Below, piece by piece: positions 8,049 to 13,411 of a stretch of 13,411 nucleotides of DNA. The stretch comes from DATJFH01 sp035495815. Lineage in GTDB: Bacteria; Acidobacteriota; Terriglobia; Bryobacterales; Bryobacteraceae. The stretch covers positions 1 through 13,411 of the forward strand of contig DATJFH010000336.1 of the NCBI GenBank assembly GCA_035495815.1, given 5' to 3'. Each line of letters begins with the position of its first letter. Within the stretch, counting starts at the first letter, position 1. Below the pieces are notes generated by a model. The model saw only the letters and a program-made list of their open reading frames with translations. It had not been told where the DNA came from and searched no databases. The translations under genes and the position numbers were made by a program.

Positions 8049-11000
8049 CGCGCAGCCTCCGGAACCGGTTCCGTTCCTGTCCCGCGCTTTCGCCGCTCGA
8101 CGAAGCTTTCGATCAGCACGTAGAGCACCGGCACGATGAAGATGGCCAGCAGCGTGGCCGTCAACATCCCGCCGAACACGGCCGTTCCCAAGGACCGGCG
8201 GGCGGCCGAACTGGCGCCGGTGGCCACCGTCAGCGGCAGCACGCCGAGAATGAATGCAAATGACGTCATTAGAATCGGCCGCAGCCGCAGGTGCGCGGCT
8301 TCGATCGCGGCATCCCGCACGCTTTTGCCCTGCTCGTGGCTGTCCTTGGCGAACTCGACAATCAGGATGGCGTTCTTGGCGGCCAGCCCGATCAGGGTCA
8401 CGATCCCGATCTGCGTGTAGATGTCGTAGGCGTAAGCGCGCAGCAGCACCGCGCTCAGCGCGCCGAAAATTCCCAGGGGGAGAGCAAACAGGACGGCGAA
8501 GGGAATCGACCAGCTCTCGTACAGCGCCGCCAGGAACAGGAACACCAGCACGGCGGCGAATCCGAAGATGGCCAGTTCGTTGCCCTGCGCCTGCTTTTCC
8601 TGGTAAGTGGATCCGGTCCACTCGAAGCCGAATCCCGGCGGCAGGGAAGCGGCCGCCTGCTCCATGGCGCCGTTCGCCTGGCCGGTGGAATAACCCGGCG
8701 CTGGACCGCCCAGAATCTGGATGGCGCGGAACCGGTTATAGCGGTAAATGACGTCCGGACCGCCGGTGGGCTGGATGGTGGCCAGCGTGGACATCGGGAC
8801 CATGTCGCCTTCCGAATTACGCACGTAGAAGCGGCCGATGTCGGACGGCTGCCGCCGGAAATCCGGCTCCGCCTGAACCAGCACCTGCCAGGTGTGACCG
8901 AACTGGTTGAAGTCGTTGACGTACAGACCGCCGAGGAAGGTCTGGAGCGTATTGTAGGCGTCGGTGACGCCGATGCCCAGCGTCTGGAGCTTGTCGGTGT
9001 CCATGTCCACCGTGTACGCCGGCACGGACGCGCGGAAAGTGCTGATCACGTTCGCCAGCTCGGGACGCCGGCGCGCGGCGGCCACAAGGTTTTCAGCGGC
9101 GCGGTCGAGCCCGGCGATGTCGCCTCCGGCGCGATCTTCGAGCATGAACTGGAAGCCTCCGGTCGGGCTCAGGCCCAGGATCGGAGGAAGCCCGAAAGCG
9201 AATACGAACGCTTCCGGCACGGCGGCGAACCCGCGCTGCGCATTGCCCAGAATGGCGGCGAACTGCGTCTCCTCAGTAGTGCGCTCGTCCCACGGCTTGA
9301 GCGTCGCAATGATCGTCGCGACGTTGGAGTTCGAGGTGCTGGTGGCGATATCGAGACCGCCCAGGACGAAGTACGTGTCCACTCCCGGAATCCTGCTGAC
9401 GATCTGCTCGATTTTCCGGCAGGCCAGGTCTGTCCGCTCCGTCGAAGCGCCGTCCGGCAGACGGACGGAGGCGAAAAATGCGCCCTGATCCTCGTTCGGC
9501 AGGAAGCCCGTGGGCAGGCGTTTGAAAATCCCGCCGGAGACGAGTGTAATGGCGAGCAGCGCCACCACCGCGATGGCCGCGCGCCGGATGAGGAAAACTA
9601 CGGCCGAGAGGTAACGGTTCGTGGTCCACTCGAACGCCTTGTTGAACCATTCGAATGGCCGCGAAAGCCAGCTCGCCGACTTCCCGTGCGGGCGCAGCAA
9701 TAACGCCGCCAGCGCGGGACTCAGCGAAAGCGCGTTGAACGCCGACAGCAGCACCGACACCGCCACCGTGATGGCGAACTGCTTGTAGATTTCGCCGCTG
9801 ATGCCCCCGACGAACGCGACCGGGATAAACACCGCCGCCAGAATGAACGCAATGGCCACCACCGGACCCGAGACTTCCGACATGGCGCGGGCCGTCGCTT
9901 CGCGCGGACGCATCCCCTCGTCGATGTGGCGTTGCACGGCTTCCACCACCACGATGGCGTCGTCCACCACGATGCCGATAGCGAGCACCAGCCCGAACAT
10001 GCTGGTGATGTTGATCGAAAAGCCCAGCAGCGGGAAAAGCGCGAACGTGCCGACCACGGCGACCGGTACGGTCAGCAGCGGAATCAGCGTGGCTCGCCAG
10101 TTCTGCAAAAAGAGGAACACCACCAGAATGACCAGCCCCACGGCTTCCATCAGCGTAATCAGCACGTCTTTGATGGCGGCCCTCACGAACATGGTGGAGT
10201 TGTACGGGATCAGGTAGTTGATTCCCGGCGGAAAGGACTTCTTCACCTGTTCCATGTAGCGGATCACCGAATCGGCCGTCTCGACCGCATTCGCGCCGGG
10301 GGAAAGAAAAATGATCACGTTGGCGGAGGGGCGGCCGTTGAGACGGCTGAAGCCGCTGTAGGTCTGCGACCCCAGCTCGGCATGGCCGACGTCCCGAATG
10401 CGCAGCAGGGACGCGTCCGGACGAGCCCGGATCACCACGTCCTCGAATTGGGAAGCCTCCGTGAGACGGCCGGGCGCGGTGACCGAGTATTGGAAGTCCG
10501 TACCGCGGGGCGCGGGCGCCTGTCCGATGGCCCCGGCGGGATTCTGCCGGTTCTGCGCCTGAATCGCATTGTTCACGTCCGTGGCGGTGACGCCGAACTC
10601 GGTCATCTTGTCCGGATTCACCCACACGCGCATGGAGTAGATCTGCGGCGAAGTCAGCCGGGACTCGCCAACGCCCTCCAGGCTGCCGAGCTGATTCACC
10701 AGGTTGATCTGGGCGTAATTGGTGAGGAACAGCGAATCGTAGCGGTCATCGCTGGCCACCAGTCCGACGGCGATCAGGAACGCGGTGGACACCTTCTTTA
10801 CGGTGACTCCCTGGCGTTGCACTTCGGGTGGAAGCCGCGGCAGCGCAACGTTCACGCGATTCTGGGTCTGCACGGTGGCGATGTCGGGATTCGTGCCCAG
10901 CTTGAAAGTGATGTTGATGGTGAGCTGGCCGTTATTGGCGGCGGTGGATTGGTAGTACAACATGCCGTCCAGCCCGACGAGCTGTTCCTCGATGGGCTGA

Positions 11001-11185
11001 GCGACGGTCTTTTCCAAATCCTGCGCATTGCCGCCGAGGTAGTTCGCGGTCACCTGCACCTGCGGCGGCACTACCTGCGGGTAGGCCGAAATCGGCAGGT
11101 TCGGGATCGCCACCGCCCCGAGGATGACCACCACGATAGCGATGACGATCGCGAAAACCGGCCGGTCGATAAAAAAGCGAGCCAT
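8045..11185 (-). CDS. RND multidrug efflux pump, HAE1 family (AcrB/MexF-like)
   Basis: The 1046-aa protein is a proton-driven inner-membrane exporter, the normal length for this family. It begins MARFFIDRPVFAIVIAI, with the first helix followed by LPISAYPQVVPP. The proton relay of AcrB is conserved: adjacent aspartates D408/D409 in GIVVDDAIVVVEA, K937 in GLAAKNAILIVEFAKD, and R969 in the following helix (LRLRPILMTSFAF). Two large periplasmic loops (about 30-335 and 560-870) separate the two six-helix halves; the second contains FLPNEDQGAFFASV. The STAANNGQLTINITF segment of the porter domain looks closer to MexF/OqxB-type pumps than to AcrB, though this is only an impression. The start lies four bases after the adaptor stop, and the end overlaps the channel gene by four bases. 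The substrate is unknown; drugs, solvents or secondary metabolites are all possible. Confidence 0.96.
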   Translation of the reverse strand: MARFFIDRPVFAIVIAIVVVILGAVAIPNLPISAYPQVVPPQVQVTANYLGGNAQDLEKTVAQPIEEQLVGLDGMLYYQSTAANNGQLTINITFKLGTNPDIATVQTQNRVNVALPRLPPEVQRQGVTVKKVSTAFLIAVGLVASDDRYDSLFLTNYAQINLVNQLGSLEGVGESRLTSPQIYSMRVWVNPDKMTEFGVTATDVNNAIQAQNRQNPAGAIGQAPAPRGTDFQYSVTAPGRLTEASQFEDVVIRARPDASLLRIRDVGHAELGSQTYSGFSRLNGRPSANVIIFLSPGANAVETADSVIRYMEQVKKSFPPGINYLIPYNSTMFVRAAIKDVLITLMEAVGLVILVVFLFLQNWRATLIPLLTVPVAVVGTFALFPLLGFSINITSMFGLVLAIGIVVDDAIVVVEAVQRHIDEGMRPREATARAMSEVSGPVVAIAFILAAVFIPVAFVGGISGEIYKQFAITVAVSVLLSAFNALSLSPALAALLLRPHGKSASWLSRPFEWFNKAFEWTTNRYLSAVVFLIRRAAIAVVALLAITLVSGGIFKRLPTGFLPNEDQGAFFASVRLPDGASTERTDLACRKIEQIVSRIPGVDTYFVLGGLDIATSTSNSNVATIIATLKPWDERTTEETQFAAILGNAQRGFAAVPEAFVFAFGLPPILGLSPTGGFQFMLEDRAGGDIAGLDRAAENLVAAARRRPELANVISTFRASVPAYTVDMDTDKLQTLGIGVTDAYNTLQTFLGGLYVNDFNQFGHTWQVLVQAEPDFRRQPSDIGRFYVRNSEGDMVPMSTLATIQPTGGPDVIYRYNRFRAIQILGGPAPGYSTGQANGAMEQAAASLPPGFGFEWTGSTYQEKQAQGNELAIFGFAAVLVFLFLAALYESWSIPFAVLFALPLGIFGALSAVLLRAYAYDIYTQIGIVTLIGLAAKNAILIVEFAKDSHEQGKSVRDAAIEAAHLRLRPILMTSFAFILGVLPLTVATGASSAARRSLGTAVFGGMLTATLLAIFIVPVLYVLIESFVERRKRGTGTEPVPEAAR

Positions 11186-11189
11186 GAGA

Positions 11190-12473
11190 TCAATCCGCCT
11201 TGGTCTGACCGGAAGAGGCTGCTTTCGCTTGATAGGGGGTAGTCTTCACCACTTCCCCGGGACGCGCCGCCAGCAGACCTTCCACAATCACACGGTCGCC
11301 GGGCTTGAGCCCGTGCTCGATCAGCCAGGCGTCACCCACCCGCGGTCCCGTTTTTACCGCGCGGGCTTCCACCCTGCCGTCTTGACCCACCGTAAACACC
11401 GTCTGCAGGCTCTGATTCTGCTGTACGGCGCGCTGTGGAATGAGGACCACCCCGGAGCGATGCTGGGCGACGTAGCGCACTCGCGCGAATTGCCCCGGCA
11501 GCAGTTGATGCCGCGGGTTAGGGAATTCCGCCTGTACCTCGAGCGTGCCGGTGCGCGAGTCTACCTGGTTCAGCGTGTTGGTAATCTTGCCCGGATGCGG
11601 GAAGCGCGAGTTGTCGGCGAGAATCAGCTCGAGCGCCGGCGCCACATGATCCCGAGTCCCTTTGAGCGCAAGATACTGCGCTTCGCTCACCTTGAACCGG
11701 ACCCAAATGGGATCGAGCGGCATGATGGTCGTCAGCGGTTGAGCCGAATTCGGCGTTACCAGACCGCCTACCGGCGCCAGAGTGTCGCCGATGAGTCCGC
11801 TGATGGGAGCGACGATGGTCCCGTACTGGAGATTGAGCTCGGCGGTCCGGAGCACCCCCCGTTGGGCGCTCATCTTGCCTTCGGTCGACTGCACCTGCGT
11901 CTCGGTGGAGAGCCGAGCCTGCTCGACGTTAGCCTGATTGGCGCGGACGGAAGCCTCGGCGGCGCGGAGGGAAGCAGTCGCCGCATCGAGGTCCTGCCTG
12001 GCTGCGGCGTCCTGTTCTACCAGCGGTTTCAGGCGATCATGGTCCTGCCGGGCTTTGACCAGATTGGCTTCCGCCGCCGCCAGGTTCGCCTGCGCCTGTC
12101 GCAGAGAAACCTGGCGCCGGGCGAAGGTAAGATCCGCCTCGGTCTGCTTCAAGGTGCCCTGAGCCTGCTGAACTTGAGCCTGAAACGGCCGTAAATCAAG
12201 AACATAGAGCGGTTGGCCGGCCGTGACTTCCTGCCCCGGCCGGAACAGCCACTTCTCGATATACCCCTCCACGCGGCCACGCACCTCCACCATATTCCGC
12301 GCGTACGTCTGGGCTGGATATTCCGTGCAAATGTCGGCATCGGCGGCGGCAACCGTAGTCACTTCTACCGTGGGCGGCGGCGGTTGCGCCTTGGACTCGG
12401 CTTTCGAAGCGCAGCCGGCCAACCCTAATGTGTTGACAAGAAATACGAGTACCCAGAATTGTGAACGATTCAT
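11190..12473 (-). CDS. RND periplasmic adaptor (membrane fusion protein), lipoprotein
   Basis: The 427-aa adaptor links the RND pump to the outer-membrane channel. From ATG 12473 it begins MNRSQFWVLVFLVNTLGLAGC, a lipoprotein signal with lipobox LAGC and C21. A GTG at 12518 would add 15 residues in front of the signal and would place the inverted repeat at 12491-12510 inside the coding region, so ATG 12473 is preferred; its ribosome binding site (GGTGG) is weak. The first half of the barrel-sandwich domain shows VEVRGRVEGYIEKWLF, followed by GQEVTAGQPLYVLD. An alanine/glutamine-rich antiparallel coiled-coil hairpin runs from about residue 95 to 215. The second barrel half is TIVAPISGLIGD. Beta-barrel and membrane-proximal domains follow, with LLPGQFARVRYV and VLIPQRAVQQNQ. 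It is the first gene of the efflux operon. Confidence 0.94.
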   Translation of the reverse strand: MNRSQFWVLVFLVNTLGLAGCASKAESKAQPPPPTVEVTTVAAADADICTEYPAQTYARNMVEVRGRVEGYIEKWLFRPGQEVTAGQPLYVLDLRPFQAQVQQAQGTLKQTEADLTFARRQVSLRQAQANLAAAEANLVKARQDHDRLKPLVEQDAAARQDLDAATASLRAAEASVRANQANVEQARLSTETQVQSTEGKMSAQRGVLRTAELNLQYGTIVAPISGLIGDTLAPVGGLVTPNSAQPLTTIMPLDPIWVRFKVSEAQYLALKGTRDHVAPALELILADNSRFPHPGKITNTLNQVDSRTGTLEVQAEFPNPRHQLLPGQFARVRYVAQHRSGVVLIPQRAVQQNQSLQTVFTVGQDGRVEARAVKTGPRVGDAWLIEHGLKPGDRVIVEGLLAARPGEVVKTTPYQAKAASSGQTKAD

Positions 12474-12490
12474 GATCCACCGGGAATAGC

Positions 12491-12510
12491 AAATGACCAG
12501 CCAGTCATTT
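12491..12510. promoter_or_regulatory. Candidate operator: perfect inverted repeat upstream of the efflux operon
   Basis: AAATGAC and GTCATTT are perfect 7-base arms around a 6-base centre, CAGCCA. The site lies 18-37 bases upstream of the adaptor ATG, where a repressor would block transcription or early elongation. TetR/AcrR-type repressors of RND pumps usually bind palindromes of about this size and position. No repressor gene is visible in the window, and no convincing -35/-10 pair was found beside the site. Confidence 0.55.
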
Positions 12511-12712
12511 TGATTCACCTGGGGTTAATAGGATTCAATCGGATTCGCTTCGAGGTTCAGTTTGAATTGTTCTGCATCCAAAGCCCACCATGTCTGAAAC
12601 TTCCTAGAGGCGCGACGTTCCCCAGCTCGCCTATGGCCTGTTCGACTGCGCGCCGGGCGACTGTAGCGAAGTCGTGATCTTGCTGAACGGGTAGGCATGA
12701 TACGCTTATCGC
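12511..12712. other. Intergenic region, possible decayed coding fragment
   Basis: Two hundred bases separate the efflux operon from the next ORF. The left half is AT-richer and should hold the efflux promoter, but I cannot pick one with confidence. On the plus strand, 12608-12694 is an open frame with no start codon, flanked by stops (TAG at 12605-12607 and 12692-12694), reading RRDVPQLAYGLFDCAPGDCS and then EVVILLNG. Its protein-like composition suggests a gene remnant, but it is short and unmatched to any family I know. Confidence 0.25.
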
Positions 12713-13102
12713 ATGGTTGATCAGGGTTTTTATCGAGCCTTTGAAGCATGGTTCAGCCGTGAGGTGGAAAATGATCCTGAGTGGGCCGGATTAACTGCCC
12801 AACAGGCAATCGCGTGGGCGCTGCGACACCGCCTTGTGGATGTATTCCTAATGCTGCCCACATCGGGCAAGAGTTGGAGAGAATATATCAGTATCAATCA
12901 TCAGCCATGGATCGGTAGCTTGCAGCCCGAAGGCGGTCGTGTCGGCGGGGATCACGATAGAGGCTTCAGTCCGGCTTTAAACAAAGAGATGAGACGAAGG
13001 ATCGAAACGTTAGCCGAGGGGACTGAAGGGGACCGCCCCAAACCCGATCAGGGTAATCATCGGACTCCGGTGCGACCGCCACTGAAGAAGATCTCAAACT
13101 GA
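12713..13102 (+). CDS. Hypothetical protein (129 aa), atypical composition
   Basis: The frame runs from ATG 12713 to TGA 13100-13102. The first 70 residues look like a folded protein: a helical start, MVDQGFYRAFEAWFSREVEN, then LTAQQAIAWALRHRLVDVFL, then SWREYISINHQPWIG. From about residue 75 the sequence is rich in G, D, R, K and P and looks disordered, ending RPPLKKISN. No clear ribosome binding site precedes the ATG. Third codon positions are far less GC-biased than in the neighbouring operons, which suggests recent acquisition, weak selection, or a chance ORF. I recognise no family, signal peptide or membrane segment. It could be an intact accessory gene or a truncated one whose tail is out of its native context. 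Confidence 0.5.
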   Translation: MVDQGFYRAFEAWFSREVENDPEWAGLTAQQAIAWALRHRLVDVFLMLPTSGKSWREYISINHQPWIGSLQPEGGRVGGDHDRGFSPALNKEMRRRIETLAEGTEGDRPKPDQGNHRTPVRPPLKKISN

Positions 13103-13269
13103 CCCACTGCCCGCTTCGATTGTGGTGCGGTGCCCAGATCAACTGGCAATTCCAGCGGCCGGCGGGCGGCGCGCCGCCCGATGTCTACATCCGTCAGTGG
13201 TCCGCGACGGGCTCATTACAGCCCCGGCTGCAAGGCCCCGAAATCCAAATAGCGCGGAGCTCGCGGGGC
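13103..13269. other. Intergenic region with GC-rich inverted repeats
   Basis: Positions 13163-13180 form a perfect 18-base palindrome (CGGGCGGCG/CGCCGCCCG). CAGCC-CC-GGCTG lies at 13219-13230. GCCCCG (13235-13240) pairs with CGGGGC (13264-13269) across 23 bases, directly after the antiporter stop on the minus strand. These structures could end transcription from both sides, but none is followed by a T-run, so a terminator call would be weak. No gene was recognised here. Confidence 0.35.
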
Positions 13270-13411
13270 TTACCCCAGACGGAAATCTTCCGCCTCACCC
13301 GCCGGCGCCAGCCCGCGGAATGCGAGGTTGATCAGCGGCGGCGCAACCACCGTCGTCGCCACCGACATGAACACCACCACGCCGTAAACACTCTGTTCGA
13401 TGATCCCGAAC
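13270..13411 (-). CDS. C-terminal end of a probable cation/proton antiporter (5' partial)
   Basis: On the minus strand an open frame enters from the right edge and stops at TAA (13272-13270). The 46 visible codons read FGIIEQSVYGVVVFMSVATT, then VVAPPLINLAFRGLAPAGEA, then EDFRLG. A hydrophobic last helix with the pattern MSVATTVVAPPLI is typical of the final membrane segment of monovalent cation:proton antiporters (Kef/CPA2 and related families), which end shortly after it, as this one does. The gene body lies outside the window, so the subfamily and the ion cannot be decided. The match rests on a short C-terminal stretch. Confidence 0.7.
   Translation of the reverse strand, partial: FGIIEQSVYGVVVFMSVATTVVAPPLINLAFRGLAPAGEAEDFRLG

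Noticed and set aside
8049..8621. N-terminal extension of the outer-membrane factor by 191 codons
   Set aside because: The frame is open upstream, but the extension overlaps the pump gene, has an arginine-rich shadow composition and would bury the lipoprotein signal that begins at the ATG at 8048.
8291..11242. Several long plus-strand ORFs opposite the RND pump
   Set aside because: They are shadows of the pump gene, which has a full-length, motif-complete reading frame on the minus strand. Their compositions are low in hydrophobic residues and rich in R, G and H.
12525..12749. Minus-strand ORF of 74 codons upstream of the efflux operon
   Set aside because: It has an arginine-rich, low-complexity composition, no ribosome binding site and overlap with the plus-strand ORF start. 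Nothing supports expression.
13122..13331. Plus-strand ORF of 69 codons at the right end
   Set aside because: It overlaps the antiporter C-terminus on the minus strand, and its product is rich in P, R and A with no recognisable features.

Overview
The window is GC-rich, densely coded DNA with strong GC bias at third codon positions. It comes from a Gram-negative-type bacterium: it encodes a lipid-anchored outer-membrane channel, a periplasmic adaptor and an RND pump. The pairing of a GAF-GAF-ANTAR regulator with an Amt operon, and the general style of the genes, make me think of Acidobacteriota (Solibacter/Bryobacter-like). That is an impression from memory, not something the sequence proves.

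Layout. Positions 1-2266 (+) hold most of a membrane hybrid histidine kinase with two receiver domains; its 5' end lies outside the window. Positions 2427-3755 (+) encode a GAF-GAF-ANTAR protein, a probable RNA-binding antiterminator. A 166-base gap follows. It contains a good sigma70-type promoter (3783-3811) and three back-to-back stem-loops (3824-3881) in what would be the leader RNA. The leader feeds a tight five-gene operon: a 59-aa two-helix membrane protein (3922-4101), a 60-aa two-helix membrane protein (4120-4302), an ammonium transporter with a signal peptide and a long periplasmic N-terminus (4308-5969), a helical-repeat protein with a C-terminal membrane anchor (5971-6492), and a 47-aa membrane protein (6489-6632). 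No glnK/PII gene is present.

The opposite strand then carries a tripartite efflux operon, read from right to left: adaptor (12473-11190), RND pump (11185-8045) and outer-membrane factor (8048-6648). Its genes abut or overlap. A 20-base inverted repeat (12491-12510) just upstream of the adaptor looks like an operator for a TetR-type repressor, but no repressor gene lies in the window. The ammonium and efflux operons converge with only 15 bases between their stop codons.

The right end (12511-13269) is sparse and compositionally different. It holds one unrecognised ORF (12713-13102), a possible decayed coding fragment and GC-rich inverted repeats. The window ends in the C-terminal 46 codons of a probable cation/proton antiporter on the minus strand (13270-13411).

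The most interesting part is 2427-6632. It looks like a self-contained ammonium-uptake module in which an ANTAR protein may control a structured leader, and in which the transporter is flanked by three membrane microproteins and an anchored helical-repeat protein in place of the usual PII partner.
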